The notes beneath the pieces are model-generated. The model was not told the DNA's origin. It saw nothing but the letters and a program-made list of their open reading frames with translations, and did not search any database. Shown here piece by piece: positions 8,246 to 16,857 of a DNA stretch of 64,000 bases. Location of the stretch: NCBI GenBank assembly GCA_023386555.1, contig JAEWJK010000010.1, positions 18,179 to 82,178 on the forward strand, in the 5' to 3' direction. Position 1 is the first letter of the stretch; each line of letters opens with the position of its first letter. Position numbers and translations under genes: made by a program. Source of the stretch: Bacteroidota bacterium (GTDB lineage Bacteria; Bacteroidota; Bacteroidia; Chitinophagales; Chitinophagaceae).

Positions 8246-9166
8246 CTATCTCTTAAAATCAAAAAGAGTAGCTGTAAAGATGGCTCGTTCTTTTTTCTTG
8301 AATACTACATCCCATTCTCCGTTATAGCGAAGCACTTTTGGAACAGTCAGTTCACCAAATTGTTCCATTTCTACTTCCATGGTCACATTGAAATCATACA
8401 CACCAGCTTTGTAGCTGAGTGTATAGGTTCTGGCCATGATGTTCATTGTTTTTGCATCGAACCATGTAGTCATAGAATCGATAACGATCTTGTCTTTATC
8501 TGCATCCTCTTTGGGCCTTGCAGTAAACATCAAAGCAGGTTTACCCTGGTAATCGTTTTGTTCAATTCTGAAATCGTATAGCTGAATAGCATCGGGTTCA
8601 AAGATGTTCACCTTATCACCCATAAAAGGAATGCCTTGTATTTTTTTACCGGGATTGAAGAATAACATCTTCAACTGTTCTTTGTGTTTATCGATTCCTT
8701 TTTTGCCTTTAGCAGATATTTCTTTACCGCCAACGATATTGTTTTCGCCGCAAACCTGCGTTGGTGCAAAAAATAAAGAAGCGTATAATTCTGCCGTAAA
8801 ATAATTATAGCCTTTTTGCTTGTCGTAGAAATCTCCGGTGGTTCTTTCTTCAATCACTTCTGTTTTGCGACAGTTGTTTTGCCTCACTTGTTTTGTCTTG
8901 CTGAATAAAGATGCTTTGATCTTTCTTTTCTTATCCAACATTTTGATATCGTTATAAGCCGAAAAGTTTAGTATCCGAAGATTTCTGAAAGCTTTGTAGA
9001 AGGTTGTATCGTTCTTAATACGATGAAGAAACTTTATGTACTCTTTACTGTCACCTACGATCACCTCTGGTAGGCTGTATTCTTTTCCTTCAAAAACAAC
9101 CGTTGTGTCTTGAGCTTTGAGGGAGGAAATGGAAAGTAATAATATTAAGATGAGAAACAGCCTCAT
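8246..9166 (-). CDS. Exported protein of unknown function
   Basis: The 306-residue product has a signal peptide (about 1-18, cut after LKAQ) and no other membrane segment. The body is rich in charged residues and beta-like stretches, with two Cys (NNCRKT, TQVCGEN). The last third (about 205-306; ALMFTARPKE, WFDAKTMNIMARTY, EMEQFG.LTVPKVLRY) looks like an outer-membrane-lipoprotein or GLPGLI-like beta sheet. I do not recognise a named family. Its ATG overlaps the TGA of the peptide deformylase gene (ATGA), which implies translational coupling, although no functional link is evident. Confidence 0.7.
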   Translation of the reverse strand: MRLFLILILLLSISSLKAQDTTVVFEGKEYSLPEVIVGDSKEYIKFLHRIKNDTTFYKAFRNLRILNFSAYNDIKMLDKKRKIKASLFSKTKQVRQNNCRKTEVIEERTTGDFYDKQKGYNYFTAELYASLFFAPTQVCGENNIVGGKEISAKGKKGIDKHKEQLKMLFFNPGKKIQGIPFMGDKVNIFEPDAIQLYDFRIEQNDYQGKPALMFTARPKEDADKDKIVIDSMTTWFDAKTMNIMARTYTLSYKAGVYDFNVTMEVEMEQFGELTVPKVLRYNGEWDVVFKKKERAIFTATLFDFKR

Positions 9167-9741
9167 TTAGCAAACATCATTTTATAATCTACTCTCACTT
9201 TTCCTTTACTGATATCTGAAAGTTTACCGGAAAGCATTTTTCTTTTGAGCGGTTTCAGGTAATCGATGAATAATTTCCCTTCCAAATGATCGTATTCATG
9301 CTGAATAACTCTTGCAGTAATACCGCTGAAAGATTCTGTATGAGTTTGAAAATTTTCATCCATGTATTCCAGCACTACTGTTTCCGGTCTCATAATATCT
9401 TCACGGATCTTCGGAATACTCAAACAACCCTCATTATAAGGCCACTCCTCTCCTTCAAATTCTACTACATGTGGATTAATAAAAACTTTTTTCACACCCG
9501 GCTCATCAGAATAATTTCCTTTCTCATCATCTTCCAGGTTCTCAAATATCTGTACCGTATCAATCACAAAAACACGAATATCTTTATTAACCTGTGGTGC
9601 AGCAAGACCAACACCATTACTATAGTACATGGTTTCCCACATGTCTGCAATGAACTTTTCGAGTTCAGGATAATCTTTGGTTATATCACCTGCTACCTTT
9701 CTTAAAACAGGTGCTCCGTATGCTACTATTGGAAGGATCAT
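9163..9741 (-). CDS. def: Peptide deformylase
   Basis: This 192-residue metalloenzyme removes the formyl group from N-terminal Met of new proteins. All three signature motifs are present: GVGLAAPQV, EGCLSIP (metal Cys) and QHEYDHLEGKLF (HExxH). Length and the inserted stretch before the second motif (EDDEKGNYSDEPGVKK) fit Bacteroidota deformylases. It lies 85 bases after ruvX and overlaps the next gene by 4 bases. Confidence 0.97.
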   Translation of the reverse strand: MILPIVAYGAPVLRKVAGDITKDYPELEKFIADMWETMYYSNGVGLAAPQVNKDIRVFVIDTVQIFENLEDDEKGNYSDEPGVKKVFINPHVVEFEGEEWPYNEGCLSIPKIREDIMRPETVVLEYMDENFQTHTESFSGITARVIQHEYDHLEGKLFIDYLKPLKRKMLSGKLSDISKGKVRVDYKMMFAK

Positions 9742-9826
9742 AATTTTCTATTACAGCAAAACTAACTATTTGACAGTTAAGTAGATGCTAATTGACAACA
9801 TCATCTATTGATATTCAATAAGCGTT

Positions 9827-10240
9827 TTATTGATGTGAATTGAGGTACTCCTGCAGCATAATAGTAGCAGCAATCTGGTCTATATTTCCTTTGACCTGCC
9901 GTTGCTTTTTTTTCATACCCATATCTATCATTGCTCTTGTAGCAAGTTTGGAAGTATAACGTTCATCTACTTCCTTAATGGGAATAGCGGGAAATTCTTT
10001 ATTAAGCTTTTGAATGGCAGCTTTTACAAGTGGAGTGGCATGTGTATCAGAATCATCCCAATTGGTTGGCATTCCAATAAGAATTAATTCAACCTGTTCA
10101 TGCAGAAAATATTTTTTAAGAAAAGGAATGAGTTCTTTCGTTTCAATAGTGGTTAATGCCGTGGCAATGATCTGTAAAGGATCGGTAACAGCGATACCAG
10201 TTCTCTTTCCACCATAATCTATACAAAGAATTCTTGCCAT
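9827..10240 (-). CDS. ruvX: Putative Holliday junction resolvase RuvX/YqgF
   Basis: This 137-residue RNase H-fold protein has the family core: IDYGGKRTGIAVTDP at the N-terminus, LILIGMPTNWD, VDERYTSKLA, and the closing KGNIDQIAATIMLQEYL. Conserved acidic residues are present (D8, E in VDERYT, D in NIDQIAA). In bacteria YqgF/RuvX is linked to pre-16S rRNA 5'-end processing and in some species to junction resolution; the two roles cannot be separated here. It starts 3 bases after the prenyltransferase stop, so the two are probably cotranscribed. Confidence 0.94.
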   Translation of the reverse strand: MARILCIDYGGKRTGIAVTDPLQIIATALTTIETKELIPFLKKYFLHEQVELILIGMPTNWDDSDTHATPLVKAAIQKLNKEFPAIPIKEVDERYTSKLATRAMIDMGMKKKQRQVKGNIDQIAATIMLQEYLNSHQ

Positions 10241-10243
10241 AAT

Positions 10244-11146
10244 TTATCCGATAAACAAGTCTGCAATTACAAATGCTGCAAATACTACACTTGCAATTCC
10301 ATTGGCTGTCATAAAAGCAATATTCACTCTTCGAAGATCATTAGGTTTTACAATTGAATGCTGATATATCAACATACCTACAAAGACAGCAACACCGATC
10401 CAATATATCCATCCAAAGCTTCCATATACTCCTGCAGCAATTACACAGGCTGCACTTAAGATATGCAATATCTCCGAAATTCTTAAGGCTTTCACTTTAC
10501 CTACAGCTGCAGGAATGGAGTGTAGTTTATTTGAACGGTCGAACTCTTCATCCTGCAAAGAATAAATAATATCAAAGCCACTCACCCAGAACAATACAGT
10601 AAAAGAAAATAGCACTGGCAATACATCAAACCTTGCAGTTACAGCCAGGTAAGCACCAATTGGAGCCAATGCAAGTCCTAGTCCTAACACTAAATGACAA
10701 AGTGGAGTAAATCGTTTGGTATAACTATAAAAAAGAATAACGAATAAAGCGATAGGTGAAAGTATCAAGACAGCTGTATTCAATAAGTAACAGCATACAA
10801 CAAACAGTACACAACAAATGATAGTAAACATTAAAGCGCTGTTGGCAGAAATAATTCCCTTGGGTATTTCTCTTATTGCGGTTCTTGGGTTTTGGGCATC
10901 GAATTTTCTATCGAGATAACGATTAAAAGCCATGGCTGCACTTCTTGCGAAGACCATGCAGAGAAGAACTAAACCCAATTCAACAATAAAACCTGGCCAG
11001 CCTCTTACGCTTGAAAATCTATTAGGATATTCCGCTAAGTACCCAGCTTCTATATTTCCAAGGAAATATCCAATCAACGCAAAAGGCATTGCAAAAATGG
11101 TATGAGAAAATTTTACGAGGCTGAGATAATTCTTAAATGTTGCCAT
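10244..11146 (-). CDS. UbiA-family aromatic prenyltransferase (MqnP-like)
   Basis: The 300-residue integral membrane enzyme has about eight or nine helices and both Asp-rich motifs of UbiA enzymes: NRYLDRKFDAQNPRT and GFDIIYSLQDEEFD. It should transfer a polyprenyl chain to an aromatic acid in quinone synthesis. The sequence type resembles the putative 4-hydroxybenzoate polyprenyltransferase group to which futalosine-pathway MqnP belongs. That assignment is inference, because no other menaquinone gene is in the window. The start is set at MATFKNYL: the longer frame begins with GTG inside the preceding gene and translates a CTTTGCG repeat. ruvX follows after 3 bases. Confidence 0.87.
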   Translation of the reverse strand: MATFKNYLSLVKFSHTIFAMPFALIGYFLGNIEAGYLAEYPNRFSSVRGWPGFIVELGLVLLCMVFARSAAMAFNRYLDRKFDAQNPRTAIREIPKGIISANSALMFTIICCVLFVVCCYLLNTAVLILSPIALFVILFYSYTKRFTPLCHLVLGLGLALAPIGAYLAVTARFDVLPVLFSFTVLFWVSGFDIIYSLQDEEFDRSNKLHSIPAAVGKVKALRISEILHILSAACVIAAGVYGSFGWIYWIGVAVFVGMLIYQHSIVKPNDLRRVNIAFMTANGIASVVFAAFVIADLFIG

Positions 11147-11162
11147 CACAATTCTTTGCGTC

Positions 11163-11708
11163 TTAATTACTTTGCGTTTTTGCGTGAAATTTGTATTCAC
11201 TCAACTTCCATAACACAATTCCTGCTGCTGTAGCAATATTCAATGAATGTTTCATGCCCAGTTGTGGTATCTCTATCGCACCATCGCAATATTTCAAAAT
11301 TTCCTCCTGCACTCCCACTACTTCATTTCCAAATACCACAGCGATCTTTTCTGCTCCGAAATTCCATTGCTCCAAAGATATACTTCCCTCAGCCTGCTCT
11401 ACTGCATATACTTTGTAACCTTCAGCTTTCAATTCATTTACAGCATCAATGGCAGAAGGATATTGAATCCAATCCACTGAATCAGTTGCACCCAAAGCTG
11501 TTTTACCCATTTGTCTGTGTTCAGGAGTTGGTGAATAGCCACAGATACAAATCGCTTTCACCAGAAAAGCATCAGCCGTTCTGAATACACTTCCAACATT
11601 GTACACACTTCGTATGTTATCAAGCACCACCACCAAAGGATTCTTTTCTGCCTGCTTGAACTCTTCAACAGTCATTCGTCCCAGTTCTGCCATACTCAGT
11701 TTTCGCAT
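11163..11708 (-). CDS. TrmH-family (SpoU) RNA 2'-O-methyltransferase
   Basis: The product (181 residues from MRKLSMAELGRM) has the SPOUT knot motifs: LDNIRSVYNVGSVFRTAD near the N-terminus, AVVFGNEVVGV in the middle and MKHSLNIATAAGIVLW at the end. It methylates a ribose in tRNA or rRNA; the target is not readable. It lacks the N-terminal substrate-binding domain of RlmB-type enzymes. The longer frame adds a stretch that is only the translation of the ACGAAGTACGA repeat (ISYFVLRLIF), so the internal ATG is preferred. The last residues (FHAKTQSN) are encoded by the CTTTGCG repeat, an unusual case of a repeat supplying a stop codon. Confidence 0.9.
   Translation of the reverse strand: MRKLSMAELGRMTVEEFKQAEKNPLVVVLDNIRSVYNVGSVFRTADAFLVKAICICGYSPTPEHRQMGKTALGATDSVDWIQYPSAIDAVNELKAEGYKVYAVEQAEGSISLEQWNFGAEKIAVVFGNEVVGVQEEILKYCDGAIEIPQLGMKHSLNIATAAGIVLWKLSEYKFHAKTQSN
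11170..11189 (-). repeat. CTTTGCG repeat overlapping the end of the RNA methyltransferase gene
   Basis: The plus strand reads CTTTGCGTTTTTGCGTGAAA, preceded by another TTCTTTGCG at 11152-11160. The same unit recurs in the 31.3-31.6 kb gap (31433-31452 and 31524-31535). The copy encodes the C-terminal residues of the methyltransferase. Confidence 0.6.
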
Positions 11709-11723
11709 AGCGACAAAGATAAG

Positions 11724-11752
11724 GCGAAGTACGAAGTACGATATACGAATAA
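11724..11752. repeat. ACGAAGTACGA-type repeat
   Basis: GCGAAGTACGAAGTACGATA and the following ATACGAATAAG form short imperfect direct repeats of a TACGAA unit. Related arrays lie at 20816-20845 and 58378-58441. It lies just upstream of the chosen start of the RNA methyltransferase gene, in its leader. Confidence 0.65.
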
Positions 11753-11841
11753 GAAATTCAATTACCATTCACCATTCACACACTCATCCATTTTATTTTT
11801 TCTGCATAGATCAAAACATTATTTTCCCTGAAAATTAGCAC

Positions 11842-13404
11842 ATGAGAACATTACGATTACTTGTATTAGTATTCTGTCCGCTCTTTGTTTTAGCCCAGGA
11901 GAAAGTGGATATGGAGATAATGCAAAAGATAAGGACCGAAGGTTTACAGAATTCACAGGTAATGGATATTGCCTGGAATTTGACCGATGCAAACGGACCA
12001 AGACTTACTGCTTCTCCAGGTTTTTTAAAAGCAGCCAACTATGCTAAACAAACACTGGAAAAATGGGGCGTTAAGAATGTAAAGATTGAACCCTGGGGCG
12101 AATTTGGTAAAGGATGGGAACTTGAGAAAAGTTATGCAGTGATGACAGCTCCTTACTACAAGCCCATCATTGCTTTTCCAAAAACATGGACAAGTGGAAC
12201 AAACGGATTGAAGAATGCTGATGTGATACTCATCACTGCAAAAGACTCAATCGGTTTAGATGCTTTTCGTGGTAAGTTAAAAGGAAAGATCATTGTGATT
12301 GATAGAATAGAAAAACATGAACAATCGTTCAGACCAGATGCTACCAGGAGAACACAGTCTCAACTCGATTCTTTAGGTGCTGCAGTTATAACTGAACGTC
12401 AGCTAAACAATAATACTGATACCGCTGCAGCAAGAAGAAGAAGAGAACAATTCCAGGCTCAGCAGGCTTTTACAAATACACTCAGAACATTGGCCAAAGA
12501 AGAAGGTGCTGTAGCAATTCTGAGTAGCAGTACGAGAAATCATGATGGAACACTTTTCGTTCAGGGTGGAGGAAGTTACAAAGCCGAGGATCCTGAGAAT
12601 CTATTGGATCTTGCCATTGCATTGGAAGATTACAATCCTATCGTAAGAATGCTGCAAAAAGGAATGCCTGTAAAAGTTGAGCTGGAAGTAAAGACGAAAT
12701 TTCAAACAAAAGATACAAAAGGCTACAATGTAATCGGTGAAATTCCAGGAACCGATTTGAAAGATGAGATAGTAATGTTAGGTGCTCACCTCGATAGCTG
12801 GCATGGCTCTACAGGAGCTACCGATAATGCTTCTGGAAGTTCAGTAATGATGGAAGTGATGAGAATACTTAAAACGATCGATGCCAATCCAAGAAGAACT
12901 ATTCGTATCGCTTTGTGGAGTGGTGAAGAACAGGGTTTACATGGATCGAGGAATTATGTGAAGAATAATTTTGCAGATAGAACCACAATGGAACTGAAAC
13001 CTGCACATGAAAAATTCTCTGCTTATTATAACATTGATAATGGAACGGGAAAAATTCGTGGCATTTACCTGCAGAACAATGAAGCACTGAGACCAATTTT
13101 CAGTGCATGGTTGGCTCCTTTCAAAGACCTGGAAGCAACTACTGTTACCATCAATAATACCAGTTCAACAGATCATATTGCATTTGATGAAGTTGGTCTG
13201 CCTGGCTTCCAGTTTATCCAGGATAACATTGAATATAGCACCAGAACACACCATAGCAATATGGATTCTTATGATCATTTATTACCCGATGATCTGAAAC
13301 AAATGTCAGTTATCGTAGCTGCATTTGTGTACAATACGGCTATGAGAGATCAGAAACTGCCGAGAAAAGAATTACCAAAAGCGAGAAATGCAGGAGGAAG
13401 ATAA
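11842..13404 (+). CDS. Exported M28-family metallopeptidase
   Basis: This 520-residue exported aminopeptidase or carboxypeptidase has a signal peptide (1-18, VLAQ). A protease-associated-type insert (about 130-260) precedes the M28 zinc domain (about 275-500). The two-zinc ligands are visible: H316 and D318 in GAHLDSW, D in GATDNASGS, the Glu pair in WSGEEQGLHGS, D in YNIDNGTG and H in TRTHHSNMDSYDH. The likely role is breakdown of peptides in the periplasm or outside the cell. It is preceded by a divergent RNA methyltransferase gene and followed by a repeat copy and a terminator. Confidence 0.93.
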   Translation: MRTLRLLVLVFCPLFVLAQEKVDMEIMQKIRTEGLQNSQVMDIAWNLTDANGPRLTASPGFLKAANYAKQTLEKWGVKNVKIEPWGEFGKGWELEKSYAVMTAPYYKPIIAFPKTWTSGTNGLKNADVILITAKDSIGLDAFRGKLKGKIIVIDRIEKHEQSFRPDATRRTQSQLDSLGAAVITERQLNNNTDTAAARRRREQFQAQQAFTNTLRTLAKEEGAVAILSSSTRNHDGTLFVQGGGSYKAEDPENLLDLAIALEDYNPIVRMLQKGMPVKVELEVKTKFQTKDTKGYNVIGEIPGTDLKDEIVMLGAHLDSWHGSTGATDNASGSSVMMEVMRILKTIDANPRRTIRIALWSGEEQGLHGSRNYVKNNFADRTTMELKPAHEKFSAYYNIDNGTGKIRGIYLQNNEALRPIFSAWLAPFKDLEATTVTINNTSSTDHIAFDEVGLPGFQFIQDNIEYSTRTHHSNMDSYDHLLPDDLKQMSVIVAAFVYNTAMRDQKLPRKELPKARNAGGR

Positions 13405-13410
13405 TGGTGA

Positions 13411-13468
13411 AACCAGCTAAGGAGCTTTCCTGATCGTTCCTTGTGTCACTCACTTGTACTGAATATCA
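13411..13468 (+). repeat. Diverged copy of the interspersed intergenic repeat
   Basis: AACCAGCTAAGGAGC is followed by TTGTGTCACTCACTTGTAC at 13441-13459. This matches the layout of the other copies (AGCCAGCTTCAG, then TTGYGTC, then CTTGTAC). It is the weakest member of the family. Confidence 0.5.
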
Positions 13469-13477
13469 TTACCCAAT

Positions 13478-13507
13478 AATGGAGCTTCGAAAGAGGCTCC
13501 ATTTTCT
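13478..13507 (+). terminator. Terminator between the M28 gene and the convergent toxin-like gene
   Basis: AATGGAGC and GCTCCATT form an 8-base stem (13478-13503) followed by TTCTATAATTT. It can serve the M28 transcript. Its right end touches the stop codon of the minus-strand gene at 13506. Confidence 0.65.
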
Positions 13508-13856
13508 ATAATTTACGTTGTCTAAAATTGTTCTCTTCGATAACTGTAAAATAACCTTCTAATTGATAGTTTGCTTTAGTTACACTTATTAAGACTTGTG
13601 CTGCAAAACGAGGATCCGCTCCTTTATGGCGGAAAAAGATGATCGAAGGAGGATTGATTATTTGATTGCTAAATAATATTTCGCCATAATCTTTATCAAA
13701 GGTTAAGATGATGAGTTGATGTTGCTGGGCAAGCCTGATTATACTTAAATCAGAAATACCAGGAGAATTTTCTCTAATGCTCACTATATCGAACCCATGT
13801 TCTCTAAGAAGTTGAATTGACAGAAAAGGAAAATTCTCGTCAGCAAGAAATTGCAT
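13506..13856 (-). CDS. DUF5615 PIN-like protein, probable toxin
   Basis: The 116-residue protein has the DUF5615/Mut7-C-like PIN fold core. It begins FLADENFPF (metal Asp-Glu), then HGFDIVSIRE and, in the middle, LIILTFDKDYGEI with further acidic residues. Such proteins pair with DUF433 partners and are thought to be VapC-like ribonucleases of toxin-antitoxin modules; this is a family inference. Its ATG shares a base with the TGA of the upstream DUF433 gene (TGATG), a typical coupled arrangement. Confidence 0.82.
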   Translation of the reverse strand: MQFLADENFPFLSIQLLREHGFDIVSIRENSPGISDLSIIRLAQQHQLIILTFDKDYGEILFSNQIINPPSIIFFRHKGADPRFAAQVLISVTKANYQLEGYFTVIEENNFRQRKL

Positions 13857-14092
13857 CAGGCAGATTTTTGCAGGGGGAAAATAAATTCATGTTGCATGCA
13901 TTCTTTCAAATAAGCAAACACAGCCTTTATTTGATCTCGATTGATATGGGGATAGTTTTGAAGGATCGTTTCCTCTGTCCAGCCATTTTCGAATAACTCG
14001 AGAATTAATTCCACGGAAAGTCTAGTACCCTTGATTACAGGCTTGCCCATTAATATTTCTTTATCGGATACAATATGATCTTTCCAGCTCAT
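13856..14092 (-). CDS. DUF433 protein, probable antitoxin
   Basis: The 78-residue product (from MSWKDHIVSDKE) matches DUF433: a short N-terminal beta stretch with GKPVIKGTRLSVELILE, then a helical DNA-binding-like part, WTEETILQNYPHINRDQIKAVFAYL. VapB45-like antitoxins have this shape. The longest frame starts two codons earlier with TTG, so the ATG is preferred. It is the first gene of the pair with 13506-13856. Autoregulation by binding upstream is typical of such modules, but no operator could be read. Confidence 0.82.
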   Translation of the reverse strand: MSWKDHIVSDKEILMGKPVIKGTRLSVELILELFENGWTEETILQNYPHINRDQIKAVFAYLKECMQHEFIFPLQKSA

Positions 14093-14208
14093 ATTCAAAT
14101 ATACAGTTATATTTTTCCAACCTTATTATAGTAACCGTTAAACTATTTTCGATCTTCACCAATTTTCCCCAAATAAGATGTTGCTTTAAGAAGCCATTTT
14201 CGTCTGAT

Positions 14209-14216
14209 TATATTTG
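14209..14216 (+). promoter_or_regulatory. Possible Bacteroidota -7 promoter element for mutS
   Basis: TATATTTG matches the TAnnTTTG -7 consensus and lies 16 bases before the mutS ATG. The nearest upstream TTG (14181) is farther away than the usual -33 spacing, so support is weak. Confidence 0.3.
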
Positions 14217-14232
14217 CCGTCCAACGAAGCAC

Positions 14233-16857
14233 ATGGCAAAATCCGCCGAAACACCTTTAATGCAGCAGCACAGGACAATCAAACAGAAATATCCTGATGC
14301 AATTCTATTGTTTCGTGTAGGAGATTTTTATGAAACATTCGGAGAAGATGCCATTATTGCTTCACAGGTGCTGGGCATCACACTCACCAAAAGAAATAAT
14401 GGTGCTCCTTCCAGTTCTGAATTAGCAGGCTTTCCACATCATGCCTTAGATACTTACCTGCATAAACTTGTAAAGGCAGGTTATCGTGTAGCTATCTGTG
14501 ATCAACTCGAAGATCCCAAACAGGTAAAAGGTATTGTAAAACGGGGTGTAACAGAATTGGTAACACCTGGAATCGCCACAAACGATAAATTACTTGAACA
14601 CAACACCAATAATTTCCTGGCTGGTATTCATTTTACAGATGATTGTTTGGGAATTGCATTACTGGATATTTCCACAGGAGAATTTTTTCTCGCCGAAGGA
14701 AATGTAGAGTATATCGATAAACTATTACAAACCCTCAGGCCGGCTGAAGTAATTTATCAGCGAAGTTTTCAGAAACAGTTCAAAGAAATGTTTGGTGTTA
14801 AATTCTATACCTACGCCTTAGACAGCTGGATTTTTGATGAAGCTTTTGCTACTGAAAATCTTCTAAAGCATTTTCAAACCCATTCACTCAAAGGTTTCGG
14901 TATAGAGAATATGCATTGCGGCATTATAGCTGCCGGATCCGTACTGCATTATTTAAAAGAAACAGAGCATCCCAATCTTCAACATATCACTTCTGTTCAG
15001 CGAATCGAAAAAGATGATTACCTGTGGATGGATAAATTCACCGTGAGAAATCTTGAACTGTTGTATGCAGGTGGTGGCGAAGGAAATTCTCTGCTGAAGG
15101 TATTAGATAATACTGTGAGCCCAATGGGTGCCAGGATGCTGAAACGGTGGATCGTGATGCCTTTGAAAGATGTAAAGAAGATCAATGAACGATTAGAGGC
15201 AGTTGAATACCTCGTTAAAGAAGTTGATCTCAGAACAAAACTGCTTCCGCTGATCAAACAATGTGGTGATGTAGAAAGATTAGTGAGTAAGATCCCAATG
15301 AAGAAGATCAATCCGAGGGAAGTAATGCAACTCGCCAAAGGATTACAACATACCGAGCAGATAAAACAATTGTGTGCAGCTTCATCAAATGATTATTTAA
15401 AACGATTGGCTGATTCTTTAAATCCTTGTCAATACATTTTAGAGAAAATCATAAGAGAGATCAATGAACTTCCTCCTGTGGCAGCAAACAAAGGTGGATT
15501 GATAAAAGAAGGGGTAGTGAATGAACTTGATCAGCTAAGAAAGATATCCAGTGGAGGAAAAGAATACCTCGTTACCATTCAGCAAAAAGAAGCGGAAGGA
15601 ACAGGCATCAGCAGTTTAAAGATCGGTTTCAATAATGTGTTCGGCTATTATCTTGAAGTAACCAATCTGCATAAGAATAAAGTTCCGGCTGAATGGATCA
15701 GGAAACAAACATTGGCAAATGCTGAGCGTTACATCACTCCTGAGCTAAAAGAATATGAAGAACAGATTACCGGTGCTGAAGAAAAAATTCTTTCTATTGA
15801 ACTTGGTTTGTATGATAAGCTACTTTCAGAATTACAAGATTATATCGCTCCTATCCAAGTAAATGGAAATGTATTAGCTGTTTTAGATTGTTTATTATGC
15901 TTTTCAAATAATGCCCTTCAGTATAACTATAAAAAACCAGAGCTGCATGATGGTTATGAACTTGAATTGAAAGAAAGCCGTCATCCGGTTATTGAAAGAA
16001 ACTTACCGGTTGGGGATCCATATATTGCTAATGATATTTATTTAAATCCTGCCGAACAACAGATCATTATTCTTACCGGGCCGAACATGAGTGGTAAGAG
16101 CGCTATACTTCGTCAGACTGCACTCGTTACTCTAATGGCACACATGGGAAGTTTTGTTTCCGCAGATATAGCGAGAGTTCCGTTGACCGATAAGATATTT
16201 ACAAGGGTTGGTGCCAGTGATAACTTAAGTGGCGGTGAATCTACTTTTATGGTAGAGATGAATGAAACAGCGAGCATCATCAATAACATTTCCGATAGAA
16301 GTTTGATCTTGTTGGATGAGATTGGCAGAGGAACATCCACCTACGATGGTATTTCCATTGCCTGGAGTATTGTTGAACATCTTCAATCTTCCCCTGCCGC
16401 ACCAAAAACATTATTTGCAACGCATTATCATGAATTGAATGAACTGGAGAATAAATTTGATCGCATCAAAAACTTTCATGTAACCAATAAAGAGGTTGGC
16501 AACAAGATCATTTTCCTCAGGAAACTGGCAGCAGGTGGAAGCACACACAGCTTCGGTATTCATGTAGCAAAAATGGCTGGTATGCCACCGAGTCTTATTG
16601 ACCGAGCCAATGAGATTCTACTTCAGCTTGAAGAAAAACATTCAGGCGAAGATGCATCCTCTGATAAACCGAAAGCAAGCAACGCAACATCACAGGTAAA
16701 GAATCTTACGACAGGGAAAATGCAGTTAAACATTTTCGATATTCATTCTCAAACTTTTGATGAGATCAGAACATTGCTGAACAATATTGACATTAATCGT
16801 TTAACACCTGTAGAAGCTTTATTGAAACTACAGGAGATAAAACAGAAGGTTAAATAG
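14233..16857 (+). CDS. mutS: DNA mismatch repair protein MutS
   Basis: This 874-residue protein recognises mismatches. The N-terminal domain starts with TPLMQQHRTIKQKYPDAILLFRVGDFYETFGEDA, which contains the mismatch-contacting F-x-E. Connector, lever and clamp regions follow. The ATPase has Walker A GPNMSGKS at 616-623, the Walker B region LILLDEIGRGTSTYDG and the signature NLSGGESTFMVEMNE. Length is that of full MutS1. Its TAG is followed at once by the stop codon of the convergent methyltransferase gene, with no spacer. Confidence 0.98.
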   Translation: MAKSAETPLMQQHRTIKQKYPDAILLFRVGDFYETFGEDAIIASQVLGITLTKRNNGAPSSSELAGFPHHALDTYLHKLVKAGYRVAICDQLEDPKQVKGIVKRGVTELVTPGIATNDKLLEHNTNNFLAGIHFTDDCLGIALLDISTGEFFLAEGNVEYIDKLLQTLRPAEVIYQRSFQKQFKEMFGVKFYTYALDSWIFDEAFATENLLKHFQTHSLKGFGIENMHCGIIAAGSVLHYLKETEHPNLQHITSVQRIEKDDYLWMDKFTVRNLELLYAGGGEGNSLLKVLDNTVSPMGARMLKRWIVMPLKDVKKINERLEAVEYLVKEVDLRTKLLPLIKQCGDVERLVSKIPMKKINPREVMQLAKGLQHTEQIKQLCAASSNDYLKRLADSLNPCQYILEKIIREINELPPVAANKGGLIKEGVVNELDQLRKISSGGKEYLVTIQQKEAEGTGISSLKIGFNNVFGYYLEVTNLHKNKVPAEWIRKQTLANAERYITPELKEYEEQITGAEEKILSIELGLYDKLLSELQDYIAPIQVNGNVLAVLDCLLCFSNNALQYNYKKPELHDGYELELKESRHPVIERNLPVGDPYIANDIYLNPAEQQIIILTGPNMSGKSAILRQTALVTLMAHMGSFVSADIARVPLTDKIFTRVGASDNLSGGESTFMVEMNETASIINNISDRSLILLDEIGRGTSTYDGISIAWSIVEHLQSSPAAPKTLFATHYHELNELENKFDRIKNFHVTNKEVGNKIIFLRKLAAGGSTHSFGIHVAKMAGMPPSLIDRANEILLQLEEKHSGEDASSDKPKASNATSQVKNLTTGKMQLNIFDIHSQTFDEIRTLLNNIDINRLTPVEALLKLQEIKQKVK

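Noticed and set aside
11241..11584. Several overlapping plus-strand frames opposite the RNA methyltransferase
   Set aside because: They are Ser/Pro/His-rich antisense shadows of a conserved gene.
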